From DASYRM01 sp035646375 (GTDB lineage Bacteria > Acidobacteriota > Vicinamibacteria > Vicinamibacterales > UBA2999): a stretch of 51,679 bases of DNA. A program made the position numbers and the translations under genes. Shown piece by piece: positions 30,041 to 38,101 of this stretch; the stretch's first letter is position 1; each line of letters opens with the position of its first letter. Under the pieces are notes generated by a model. The model did no database searches and was not told where the DNA came from. It worked only from the letters and a program-made list of their open reading frames with translations. The stretch spans positions 1 through 51,679 of the forward strand of contig DASRPM010000310.1 of the NCBI GenBank assembly GCA_035646375.1, in the 5' to 3' direction.

Positions 30041-32196
30041 GCCGTGCCGCCGCGGAACATCGCCGGCTTGATGGGCAGGCTGTACACGCGCTTGCCGGTG
30101 GCCGCGTAGACGGCGTTGGCGAGCGCCCCGGCCATGGCCGCGGTGCTCGGCTCGCCGATGCCGCCGGGGGCCTCGACGCTCGGCATGATGTGGACATCGG
30201 TCTGCGGCATCTCGGCGTGCCGGAGCGGCTGGTAGTCGCCGAAGTGGTTCTGCACCACGCGCCCCTTGTTGAGGGTGATCTCGCCCTTGAGCGCCGCGGT
30301 GAGCCCGTACGCGAGGCCGCCCTCCATCTGCGCCTTGATCGTGTCGGGGTGCACCACCCAGCCACAGTCCACGACGCACACGTTCTTGTGCACGCGGACG
30401 TTGCCGTTCGTCACCGACACCTCGCTCACGAGGCCGATGATCGAGCCGAAGCACTCGTGCACGGCGATGCCGCGGCCGCGGCCCGCCGGCACCGGCGACT
30501 TCCAGTTGGCCTTCTCGGCCACCATGTCGAGCACGGCGAGCTGGCGCGGATGCTTTTTCAGCAGCGCGCGGCGGAACTCGTAGGGATCCTTGCCGGCCGC
30601 CGCCGCCACTTCGTCGATGAACGCCTCGGTGACGTAGCCGTTCACGGAGCTCCCCACCGAGCGCCAGAACCCGTAGGGCACACCCGGATCGGCTTCGGTG
30701 TATTCCACGCGCAGATTGGGAATGTCGTAGGGCAGCGACGAGGCGCCCTCGACCGAGATCGGATCCACGCCGCCCATCTGCTTCAGCGAATCGGGGTTCA
30801 GCTTCTTCATCAGCGACGACTGGACGATCCGCTGCATCCAGGCGGTCGGATTGCCGGCGGCATCGACCGCCGCCCACATCCGCACGTAGGTGACGGGGCG
30901 GTAGAAGTCGTGCTGGATGTCGTCTTCGCGGCTCCACATCACCTTCACCGGCGCGCCGACGGCCTTCGACGTCTCCACGGCGTCGGTGACGAAGTCCGCC
31001 TCGCCGCGGCGGCCGAAACCGCCGCCGAGATACGTGGTGTGGACGAACACCTTGGGCTGGGGCAGCCCCGATGCCACCATGGCGGCCTGTTGCGTGGCCG
31101 TCTGTGACTGGGTCGGCGCCCACACGTCGCAGCGCTCCGCGGTGACGTGGGCCGTGCAGTTCATCGGCTCCATGCACGCGTGCGCGAGATACGGGGCCTC
31201 GAACACGCGCTCGATCTTCTTGGCGCCGCTCGCGAACGCGGTGTCGAAGTTGCCGTCGTTGCGCGCGCTCACACCCGGCTTTGCCGCCAGCTCCGCGTAG
31301 CGCTTCGTGATCTCGGCCGAGCTCAGGTTGGCCAGCGGGCCCTCGTTCCACGTGACCTGCAGCGCCTTGACGCCCTGCGACGCGGCCCAGTAGCCGTCGG
31401 CCACCACCGCGACGCCGGTGCTGATCTGCACGACGTGTTTCACGCCGGGCACCGCCTTCGCCTTGTCGGCGTCGAAGCTGGCCACTTTGCCGCCGAACAC
31501 GGGGCAGCGCACCACACGCGCCACCAGCAGCCCGGGCCGTTTGACGTCGGCGCCGAACTCGGCCGACCCGTTCACCTTGGCCGGGATGTCGAGGCGCGGG
31601 ACGTCGGTGCCGAGCAGCGTGAACGCCTTCGGGTCCTTGAGCGGGACGTTCTTCGGCACCGGCAGCGCCGCCGCCTTGTCCACCAGCGACCCGTAGGTGG
31701 CGCGGCGTCCGCTGGCGGTGTGCACCACGACGCCCTTCTGCGTGGAGCACGCGCTCTCGGCCACGCCCCAGTCCTTCGCGGCGGCCGAGACGAGCATCGC
31801 GCGCGTCGTGGCCCCGGCCTCGCGCAGCAGTTTCCACATGCCGCGCGTGCTGTTGCTGCCGGCCGTGAGCTGCTGACCGCCGAAGTTCGGGTTGCCGTAG
31901 CGCGCGTCGGCGGGCGCCCACTCGGTGGTGATGCTGGCCCACTCGATATCGAGCTCCTCGGCGAGCAGCATCGGCATCGCCGTCATCACGCCCTGGCCCA
32001 TCTCGAGCATCGAGAGCATGATGCGGGCCTTGCCGTCGGCGGTGAGCTTCACCCACACGTTGGGCTCGAACACGCCCGCCGCCTCCGCCGCCGGCGCGAG
32101 GCCGGGCACGAAGCCGCCGAGCATCAGCCCGCCGCCGGCGGCAGCCGTGGTCTTGAGGAAGAGGCGCCGCGTGACTGTCATGTCGTGTCGCGTCAT
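30037..32196 (-). CDS. Tat-exported molybdopterin-binding subunit, isoquinoline 1-oxidoreductase (IorB) type
   Basis: A 719-residue large subunit of the xanthine dehydrogenase family. The twin-arginine signal TRRLFLKTTAAAGGGLMLGG (residues 9-28) is followed by VFEPNVWVKLTADGKARIMLSMLEMGQGVMTAMPMLLAEEL, the usual IorB opening. Later come GRRGEADFVTDAVE, AYGFWRSVGSSVNGY-like substrate-loop residues (PYGFWRSVG) and the C-terminal GGIGEPSTAAMAGALANA, with the active-site Glu in GEPS. IorAB enzymes hydroxylate N-heterocycles or oxidise aldehydes in the periplasm and pass electrons to cytochromes. ATG 32196 has AAGGGGAGGA upstream, 12 bases after the small-subunit stop. The substrate is not predictable. 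Confidence 0.88.
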   Translation of the reverse strand: MTRHDMTVTRRLFLKTTAAAGGGLMLGGFVPGLAPAAEAAGVFEPNVWVKLTADGKARIMLSMLEMGQGVMTAMPMLLAEELDIEWASITTEWAPADARYGNPNFGGQQLTAGSNSTRGMWKLLREAGATTRAMLVSAAAKDWGVAESACSTQKGVVVHTASGRRATYGSLVDKAAALPVPKNVPLKDPKAFTLLGTDVPRLDIPAKVNGSAEFGADVKRPGLLVARVVRCPVFGGKVASFDADKAKAVPGVKHVVQISTGVAVVADGYWAASQGVKALQVTWNEGPLANLSSAEITKRYAELAAKPGVSARNDGNFDTAFASGAKKIERVFEAPYLAHACMEPMNCTAHVTAERCDVWAPTQSQTATQQAAMVASGLPQPKVFVHTTYLGGGFGRRGEADFVTDAVETSKAVGAPVKVMWSREDDIQHDFYRPVTYVRMWAAVDAAGNPTAWMQRIVQSSLMKKLNPDSLKQMGGVDPISVEGASSLPYDIPNLRVEYTEADPGVPYGFWRSVGSSVNGYVTEAFIDEVAAAAGKDPYEFRRALLKKHPRQLAVLDMVAEKANWKSPVPAGRGRGIAVHECFGSIIGLVSEVSVTNGNVRVHKNVCVVDCGWVVHPDTIKAQMEGGLAYGLTAALKGEITLNKGRVVQNHFGDYQPLRHAEMPQTDVHIMPSVEAPGGIGEPSTAAMAGALANAVYAATGKRVYSLPIKPAMFRGGTA

Positions 32197-32208
32197 GGCG
32201 TCCTCCCC

Positions 32209-32658
32209 TTAACCGCGCGCCGCGCGCTGGATGGCGCGGTGAATGCGTTGATAGGTGCCGCAGCGGCAGATGTTGCCGGTCATCGCGGTGTCGATCTGCG
32301 CGTCGGTCGGCTTCGGCGTCTTGGCGAGGAGCGCGGCAGCCGCCATGATCTGCCCGGACTGGCAGTAGCCGCACTGCGGCACCTGCTCGGCCACCCACGC
32401 CTTCTGCAGCGCGTGGCTCGAGTCGGGCGACAGCCCTTCGATGGTCGTCACCTTCTTGCCGACGGCCGACTGCGCCGTGGTGATGCACGACCGGACGGCG
32501 ACCCCGTCCACGTGCACCGTGCACGCGCCGCACTGGCCGAGCCCGCACCCGAACTTCGAGCCAGTGAGGCCCAGGTTCTCGCGCAGCACCCAGAGCAGCG
32601 GCATGTCGCCGCTCACGTCCACGTTGTGGCGTTTGCCGTTTACGTCGAGGGCAATCAT
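32209..32658 (-). CDS. [2Fe-2S]-binding small subunit, IorA type
   Basis: A 149-residue ferredoxin-type subunit. The plant-type cluster motif CGLGQCGACTVHVDG, plus a later Cys in RSCITT, binds the first [2Fe-2S]. CGYCQSGQIM and NICRCGTYQRI bind the second, near the molybdenum cofactor. This is the complete set for the xanthine dehydrogenase family small subunit. It lacks its own signal and would be carried across the membrane by the Tat signal of the partner encoded just downstream. A typical IorAB unit also needs a cytochrome c partner and a MoCo-inserting chaperone; neither is seen nearby. Confidence 0.93.
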   Translation of the reverse strand: MIALDVNGKRHNVDVSGDMPLLWVLRENLGLTGSKFGCGLGQCGACTVHVDGVAVRSCITTAQSAVGKKVTTIEGLSPDSSHALQKAWVAEQVPQCGYCQSGQIMAAAALLAKTPKPTDAQIDTAMTGNICRCGTYQRIHRAIQRAARG

Positions 32659-32675
32659 GTTGCGTGCTCCTTGTA

Positions 32676-32703
32676 GGCTCCGGGCTTCGGGCCTCGGGCT
32701 TCA
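32676..32703. repeat. Heptad array (GGCTYCR)4
   Basis: Units GGCTCCG, GGCTTCG, GGCCTCG, GGCTTCA, starting 18 bases upstream of the small-subunit start (32658). Same 7-base period and similar unit to the arrays at 133, 6760 and 12389. Confidence 0.6.
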
Positions 32704-32804
32704 GCGGCTTCCGGTCCGCGCCATCGTAGCGCGGTCGGCGGTCCGGCGCTACTGCTGGCCCGGCGGTTGCTTCGCTCTCCGGTCAGCCCCCCCGGAGCTC
32801 GAAA

Positions 32805-33494
32805 ATGCGGCCGAACACGACCCGATCGCTGGCGATTGTGGTGGGCGCGCTTTCGGTATTGGGATTGGTGCGTCCAGCTGCTGCCCAGAACTTCCCGCCG
32901 AACCCGCTCGCGGTCCGGATGCCGGACGACGCCGTCGGCGTGGACGTCAAGGCGCTCGTCGCGATCGTGACGCGGCTGGACATCCCGTTCGGCTTCGAGG
33001 AAGCGGGTGCGCTGAGCGAGCACGTGTCGATGCCGTCCAGTAGGCGCGGAGGATCTTCGAGGCCGCCGTTGGTCAGCGTGAAGCCGCGACCGGTGGACCT
33101 GCGCGGTGCCACGTTGCGCCAGGCGCTCGACGCCGTGGTCTCGGCCGATCGCCGCTATGAGTGGAGAGATGTGGGCGGCGTGGCCGTAGTGCGTCCACGC
33201 GCGGCGTGGCGCGACCCCGAGCACCCGCTGCTGCGTCAGGTCTCCACCATACGCCTTCACGGCACCGGAGGCGACGAGCTGCTCGCTGCGCTGAAACACC
33301 TGTCGCTCGACTCTGCCGGAGGCACGCTCTTCGAACTGCTCGTCGCGGCCGCGCGGGCGGACGGGCGCATGCAGTGGTCGCTCAGGTCCCAACCCGACAC
33401 GATCCTCATGGATCGTGGGCGAGCGGTGACCGTTTCCCATCCGGTCCTTCGCCTCAGCAGCTCGGCCGGCTCGGGCGAATTCCCGCTCCCGTAG
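32805..33494 (+). CDS. Exported protein with STN-like segment
   Basis: A 229-residue protein with a signal peptide (RSLAIVVGALSVLGLVRPAAAQ). VDLRGATLRQALDAVVSADRRYEWRDVGGVAVVRP (about 93-127) resembles the short secretin/TonB N-terminal (STN) domain pattern, in which a beta-alpha-beta unit ends in a short VV-rich strand. The rest matches nothing I know. ATG 32805 has GGAGC seven bases upstream. It is divergent from the IorAB genes; a large inverted repeat follows its stop. The role is unknown; STN domains usually sit in outer-membrane signalling or secretion proteins. Confidence 0.55.
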   Translation: MRPNTTRSLAIVVGALSVLGLVRPAAAQNFPPNPLAVRMPDDAVGVDVKALVAIVTRLDIPFGFEEAGALSEHVSMPSSRRGGSSRPPLVSVKPRPVDLRGATLRQALDAVVSADRRYEWRDVGGVAVVRPRAAWRDPEHPLLRQVSTIRLHGTGGDELLAALKHLSLDSAGGTLFELLVAAARADGRMQWSLRSQPDTILMDRGRAVTVSHPVLRLSSSAGSGEFPLP

Positions 33495-33499
33495 CAGAG

Positions 33500-33646
33500 G
33501 CCTGCCGCGCCGAAGCCCGAAGGGGAGGCGAGGCGAAGGCGGGTCGGCGGTCGTTGACACCGGCGCGCGATTGCCGGATGCTTGGCCCGCCCGCCTTCGC
33601 CTCGCCTCCGCCCTTCGGGCTCCGGCGCAGCTTCGGCGCGGCAGGC
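33500..33646. repeat. 147-base inverted repeat with long arms
   Basis: The left arm begins GCCTGCCGCGCCGAAG and continues CCCGAAGGGGAGGCGAGGCG, AAGGCGGG (33500-33543). The right arm is its complement (33586-33646), interrupted by an 11-base insertion before CTTCGGCGCGGCAGGC. The central 42 bases are unpaired. It occupies nearly all of the gap before the gene at 33686, and the message leader would fold strongly. Confidence 0.75.
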
Positions 33647-33685
33647 CCGTTTCCGTTTCATTTCCAGCCCACGCCGGAGCGTCCC

Positions 33686-36007
33686 ATGAGCGCAAACTCC
33701 TCCTCGTCGAAGGATGTCCAGGTCACCAGCCTCTACACGGAATTCGCCACCGGCCAGATCAGCCGCCGCGATTTCATGAGCCGCGCGGCCGCGCTGGGCG
33801 TGGCTGGTGCCGCGGCCGCCACCGTCGGGTCGCTCGCGATCGGCACCGCCGACGCCGCCGGCCTTGCGCAGGCCGCCGTCGCCGCGTCGACGAAGATCCC
33901 GCTCGACGTCGCCGAGTGGAGCTACATGTGGGTGAACGTCAAGCGCGCCGAGACCGCGCGGGGCGCCTACGTCGGCGGCCAGCAGATGTACGTCGAGTAC
34001 ATGGTTCCCGCGCAGGTGAGGCGCCCCTTCCCCGTGGTGCTCGTACACGGCGGCGGCGGGCAGGGCACCGACTGGACGGAGACGCCGGACGGACGTCCCG
34101 GCTGGTTCCAGTACCTCGTGCAGGAGGGATATAAGGTGTACGTCGTCGATCGCCCGGGGCACGGGCGCTCGCCGCTGCATCCCGATCTGCACGGCGGCTT
34201 CCCGGCCAACCACATCACGCTCGAGAGCCTCGCCGGGCGGTTCACGCCGCCGGCCGCCAATCCGGCCCAGGTGCCGAACGAGTACCAGAAGAACCACACC
34301 CAGTGGCCCGGGCGGGGCAACGTGGGCTCGCCGGATCTCGATCAGCTCGTGGCCGGGTTGGGCGGCAGCTACGTGCAGACGCCTCCGCCGCCGGGTGCGG
34401 CCGCCGGCCGTCAGGGCGGCGCGCCTGCTGCTCGCGCGGGCGGCGCGGGCGGACGTGGCAACGCGCCGGCGGGTCCGCCGCAGCCCGCGAACGCCGGACC
34501 CGCGGGGGCGCTCAACGCGCAGCACCTCGCGTGGCGTCAGGCCGGCGCCGATCTGCTCGACAAGATCGGGCCCGCGATCATCATGACGCACTCGGCCGGC
34601 GGCCCCTTCGGCCTGCTCGTCGCCGAGGCGCGCCCCGCGCTGGTCAGGGCGACGGTGATCATCGAAGGCGCCGGCTCGGGCTTCGCGGGCGGCAACCGCT
34701 GGGGCATGTCGAGCGTGCCGGTCACCTACGATCCGCCGGTCGCGGACGCGGCCGAGATCAAGACGACCTACGTCGCCAACCCCGAGCCGGGTGTCGCGGG
34801 CTACTTCCTGCAGGTCGAGCCGGCGCGCAAGCTGCCGAATCTGAAGAACACGAAGGTGGTCTTCGTGACGGCCGACTCGTCGTTCGCGTCGCCCGGCAAT
34901 CCGGGCGGCGTGGCGTTCCTCAAGCAGGCCGGCGTGCAGGCCGAGGAGATTCGTCTCGGCGCGCTCGGCATCAAGGGCAACGGCCACATGATGATGGCCG
35001 AGAAGAACAACCGCGAGGTGCTGCAGCCGCTCATCGACTGGATGAACAAGAACGTCACCGGCAGCAACAACCAGGCGCCGGCGCCGCGCCGTCAGGCGGG
35101 CGACTCGCTGGCGCTCAAGCTCGCCGACTTCAGCAGCTTCTGGATCGGGACCGAGCACAAGACGATGCCGTACGGCACCATCGAGGTGGCGCCGATGTTC
35201 GTGCAGAAGATCGAGCCGGCGCAGCCGCGGTACCCGCTGCCGGTGCTGCTCGTGCACGGCGGCGGCGGCCAGATGGTCCACTACATGGGCCTTGGCGGCA
35301 TGTCGGGCTGGGCGCACCACTTCGTGCAGGCTGGCTACACGGTGTATCTCGTAGATCGACCCGGGCACGGCCGCTCGGTGTATCACCCCGACGCGCTGGG
35401 CGAGGTGGGTCCGCTCGTCACCTACGACCTGTTGACGCGCGACACGGTGACGTCCGCGCGCACGCCCAACAAGCAGTGGCCGGGCACCACCGGCGACGTG
35501 GGCGATCCGCTGGTGGATCAGCTCGTGGCGGCCGCCAACTCCACGCCACGCAACGGCCAGCTCGCGCAGGATCTGTGGCGGCGCTACGGCGCGCAGCTCG
35601 TCGATCGCATCGGGCCGTGCGTCATCCTCACGCATTCCGCCGGCGGTCCGTTCGGGTGGCTCGTGGCCAACGAACGCCCGAACCTCGTGAAGGCCGTGGC
35701 CTCGTTCGAGGGCGCCACGGCGCCGCTCGTGGGCCAGGGCGGGGCCGCGGGCACGCCGCTGCCGGGGCTGAAGAACATGCCGGTGATGTACCTGCTGGCC
35801 GATCGTGGCGGCCGCCAGGGTGGGCCGATCATCGAGGCGCTCACGGCGTCGGGCGCCAAGGCGGAGCTCATCGAGCTCAAGGCGCGCGGCATCCTCGGCA
35901 ACAGTCACTTCGCGATGTTCGAGAACAACCGGCGCCAGGTGTTCGAGGTGATCAGGGGCTGGATCGAAAAGGCGGCTCCCTCGCCGACATCGACCGCCCG
36001 CGTGTAG
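33686..36007 (+). CDS. Tat-exported tandem alpha/beta hydrolase
   Basis: A 773-residue protein made of two homologous alpha/beta hydrolase halves. After a twin-arginine signal (ISRRDFMSRAAALGVAG, residues 25-41), half one has LVHGGGG (His121), VDRPGHGRS, nucleophile Ser303 in MTHSAGG and a late His434 (GNGHMMMAEKNNR). Half two has LVHGGGG (His524), VDRPGHGRS, Ser651 in LTHSAGG and His741 (GNSHFAMFENNRR). Both catalytic sets look intact. A low-complexity Gly/Ala/Pro insert (about 235-275) sits in half one. Single-domain relatives are esterases of unknown substrate. ATG 33686 is the first start after the long inverted repeat; no clear ribosome site was seen. The next palindrome begins just at its stop. 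Confidence 0.82.
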   Translation: MSANSSSSKDVQVTSLYTEFATGQISRRDFMSRAAALGVAGAAAATVGSLAIGTADAAGLAQAAVAASTKIPLDVAEWSYMWVNVKRAETARGAYVGGQQMYVEYMVPAQVRRPFPVVLVHGGGGQGTDWTETPDGRPGWFQYLVQEGYKVYVVDRPGHGRSPLHPDLHGGFPANHITLESLAGRFTPPAANPAQVPNEYQKNHTQWPGRGNVGSPDLDQLVAGLGGSYVQTPPPPGAAAGRQGGAPAARAGGAGGRGNAPAGPPQPANAGPAGALNAQHLAWRQAGADLLDKIGPAIIMTHSAGGPFGLLVAEARPALVRATVIIEGAGSGFAGGNRWGMSSVPVTYDPPVADAAEIKTTYVANPEPGVAGYFLQVEPARKLPNLKNTKVVFVTADSSFASPGNPGGVAFLKQAGVQAEEIRLGALGIKGNGHMMMAEKNNREVLQPLIDWMNKNVTGSNNQAPAPRRQAGDSLALKLADFSSFWIGTEHKTMPYGTIEVAPMFVQKIEPAQPRYPLPVLLVHGGGGQMVHYMGLGGMSGWAHHFVQAGYTVYLVDRPGHGRSVYHPDALGEVGPLVTYDLLTRDTVTSARTPNKQWPGTTGDVGDPLVDQLVAAANSTPRNGQLAQDLWRRYGAQLVDRIGPCVILTHSAGGPFGWLVANERPNLVKAVASFEGATAPLVGQGGAAGTPLPGLKNMPVMYLLADRGGRQGGPIIEALTASGAKAELIELKARGILGNSHFAMFENNRRQVFEVIRGWIEKAAPSPTSTARV

Positions 36008-36030
36008 AGGGCGGTCTTTAGACCGCCCTG
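36003..36030. repeat. TGTAG palindrome between the hydrolase stop and the next start
   Basis: TGTAG, then perfect 10-base arms AGGGCGGTCT-tt-AGACCGCCCT (36008-36029). The TAG of the hydrolase stop (36005-36007) lies in its TGTAG edge, and the ATG of the next gene follows seven bases after its end. Confidence 0.75.
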
Positions 36031-36035
36031 ACCGC

Positions 36036-36971
36036 ATGAGGCGTGTTCTTCTGTTCGTCGTCGCGATTGCGCTCACCGCCACCGCGGTCGCGCAGCGCTA
36101 CACGCCCGGCCGCACGCCGTGGGGCGACCCGGACCTGCAGGGCGACTACACCAACTCCAACGAGTACGCGACGCCGCTCGAGCGGCCCGATCGCTTCGCG
36201 GGCAAGCGTCTGCAGGACTTCACGCCCGACGAGCTCGAAGTGATTCGGGCGGGCGCCGAGAAAGAGGCCATCGACGGCCTTGCGCCCGGGCCACGCGGTC
36301 CCGACTACTGGTGGCTCGAGAACCTCGACCTGAAGCGGCGCCGTCAGCCGTGGCTGGTCGTCGATCCGCCCGACGGCCGCATCCCGCCGCTGACCGCCAA
36401 CGGCCGCCGCCGCGCGCAGGCCGCCGGGCGCCCGAAGAGCAGCTTCCTCGGCGGCCCGTTCAACGGCCCCGACGATCTGGGACCGCTCGAGCGCTGCATC
36501 TCGCGCGGCGTGCCAGGCTCGATGATCCCGGTGATGTACGGCAACAACTACCAGATCTTCCAGACGCCCGGCTTCGTGGTCGTGACCTACGAAATCATTC
36601 ACGAGGCGCGCGTGATTCCGCTCGATGGCCGGCGTCATGTCGGTGCCGGCGTACGCTCCTACATGGGCGACGCGCGCGGACACTGGGAGGGGAGCACGCT
36701 GGTGGTCGAGACGACCAACTTCAACGCCGCGAGCGCGTATCGCGGCGCCGATCCGCGGACGCTTCGCATCGTCGAGCGGTTCACGAAGGTCTCGCCGGAC
36801 GCGATCGACTGGACCGCGACGATCGAGGATCCCGAAACCTGGGAGCGGCCGTGGACCATCGCCATGCCGCTCACGCACGACCCGCGGCCGGTGATGCCCT
36901 TCGAGTGCCACGAAGGCAACTACGGCCTGGTCAACATCCTCAAGGCGGCTCGCGCCGCGGACGCTCGCTGA
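36036..36971 (+). CDS. Exported protein of unknown function, DGRPH family, copy 2
   Basis: A 311-residue protein with a Sec signal (RRVLLFVVAIALTATAVAQ) and GRTPWGDPDLQGDYTNSNEYATPLERP. Conserved core: HEARVIPLDGRRHVGAGVRSYMGDARGHWEGSTLVVETTNF (about 189-229). The C-terminus has ECHEGNYGLVNIL. It is close to the protein encoded convergently at 37003 (HEARVIPIDGRPHLRSGIRQWNGDSRGRWDGNTLVVETTNF) and a more distant relative of those at 9773 and 43342. No Shine-Dalgarno precedes ATG 36036; a TGTAG palindrome occupies that place. Function unknown. Confidence 0.75.
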   Translation: MRRVLLFVVAIALTATAVAQRYTPGRTPWGDPDLQGDYTNSNEYATPLERPDRFAGKRLQDFTPDELEVIRAGAEKEAIDGLAPGPRGPDYWWLENLDLKRRRQPWLVVDPPDGRIPPLTANGRRRAQAAGRPKSSFLGGPFNGPDDLGPLERCISRGVPGSMIPVMYGNNYQIFQTPGFVVVTYEIIHEARVIPLDGRRHVGAGVRSYMGDARGHWEGSTLVVETTNFNAASAYRGADPRTLRIVERFTKVSPDAIDWTATIEDPETWERPWTIAMPLTHDPRPVMPFECHEGNYGLVNILKAARAADAR

Positions 36972-36999
36972 GGCGGGTCTGAAGACCCGCTGCTACGTA
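36971..36999. repeat. CTTYAG palindrome between convergent genes, inverted orientation
   Basis: Arms GCGGGTCT-ga-AGACCCGC (36973-36990), followed by TGCTACGTA. Read on the minus strand it is TACGTAGCA-GCGGGTCTTCAGACCCGC, the same pattern as the other TGTAG elements. Confidence 0.65.
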
Positions 37000-37002
37000 C
37001 GC

Positions 37003-37986
37003 CTAGCGCGCGGCCCGCGCGCCCAGCACGACGCCCGCGACCTGATGGTAGTTGCCTTCGTGACAGGCGTACTCGAAGAGCGGCTCCTGGCGCCCGCGTA
37101 GCGGCATCATCGCCGTCCAGGGGCGGGTCCACGTGGTGGGGTCGGTCACCGTGATCACGTGCTCGATCCGATCGGACGCCGTGCGCGTGAACCGCTCCAC
37201 GACGTGCAGGTTGTCGGTGGCGCCCATGAAGAAGCTCTTGGGCGAGAAGTTGGTGGTCTCGACCACGAGCGTGTTGCCGTCCCAGCGTCCGCGCGAGTCG
37301 CCGTTCCACTGGCGGATGCCGCTTCGCAGGTGCGGCCGGCCGTCGATCGGGATGACGCGTGCTTCATGCCCTGCTTCGGCGCTGATGACCACGTAGCCGG
37401 GCGCCTGCACGATCTCGTAGTAGCTCAGGTCGCCGGCGCCGTAGCGCCCGCCCAGCCGCGGCACGCCCCACGAGATGCACCGGAAGGCGTTGCCCGTGTC
37501 GGCGGCGCCCGCCGGCTGTGCGAAAGCGGCGGCCGCCGCCTGCTGCCGCGCGCGGCCCGCGTCCGTTGCCGGCGGGAGGCGTCCATCCGCCGGATCGACG
37601 ACGAGCGACGTCCGGTTGTCGAACTCGAGGTCCACCATCTCGGCGGCGCTGTGCGTCGCGTTCGGGTTGCGATAGGTGGCCGGATTCGCCAGCACGGCCT
37701 GGTACACACCGTCACCGACGGCGAAGTCGCTGTTACCGCTGCGGAACAGGCGGTCGGCGCGCCGCCGGAACTCGGCCACTTCGGCGTCCGTGAGACGGGC
37801 GCGGCCTTCGAGCGCCTTGGGTCGCTCGAGCGGGGTGGCCGTGTTGCTCAGCCACACGCCCTGCAGGTCGGGCTGGCCGTCGGCGGTGCGAGGCGGCGTA
37901 TACGTCCGCGCGGGCGTTTGCGCGGTGGCCGCCGTCACGGTGAGGACGGTGCAGGCGCTGAAAAGCCATAGAGCCTTTGACGTCAT
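37003..37986 (-). CDS. Exported protein of unknown function, DGRPH family, copy 3
   Basis: A 327-residue exported protein (signal ALWLFSACTVLTVTAATAQ), paralogous to the gene it converges on (36036). Shared blocks are GQPDLQGVWLSNTATPLERP, LVVDPADGRLPP, FRCISWGVP, ARVIPIDGRPHLRSGIRQWNGDSRGRWDGNTLVVETTNF, TWTRPWTAMMPL and CHEGNYHQV. Two conserved Cys (FRCISWG and YACHEG) could pair. It is transcribed divergently from the large sensor kinase at 38102, with 115 bases between the starts. I know of no biochemical work on this family. Confidence 0.75.
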   Translation of the reverse strand: MTSKALWLFSACTVLTVTAATAQTPARTYTPPRTADGQPDLQGVWLSNTATPLERPKALEGRARLTDAEVAEFRRRADRLFRSGNSDFAVGDGVYQAVLANPATYRNPNATHSAAEMVDLEFDNRTSLVVDPADGRLPPATDAGRARQQAAAAAFAQPAGAADTGNAFRCISWGVPRLGGRYGAGDLSYYEIVQAPGYVVISAEAGHEARVIPIDGRPHLRSGIRQWNGDSRGRWDGNTLVVETTNFSPKSFFMGATDNLHVVERFTRTASDRIEHVITVTDPTTWTRPWTAMMPLRGRQEPLFEYACHEGNYHQVAGVVLGARAAR

Positions 37987-38101
37987 GGGCGGACGCTACT
38001 GCCGGCCTACGCGGCTCGTCAAGGTCGATCTGGTGCGCTCGACGGTTGGTGATATCGTTGAGCGTTTTCTCCTCGAGCTTCGTTTTCCGGGCGACTCACC
38101 T

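Noticed and set aside
33161..33685. N-terminal extension of the tandem hydrolase through the inverted repeat
   Set aside because: The extra 175 residues are Arg/Ala-rich, overlap the STN-like gene in another frame and read through the hairpin; the Tat signal follows ATG 33686.
33257..36082. 941-codon minus-strand frame opposite the tandem hydrolase
   Set aside because: No recognisable domain; the plus strand has two full sets of hydrolase motifs.
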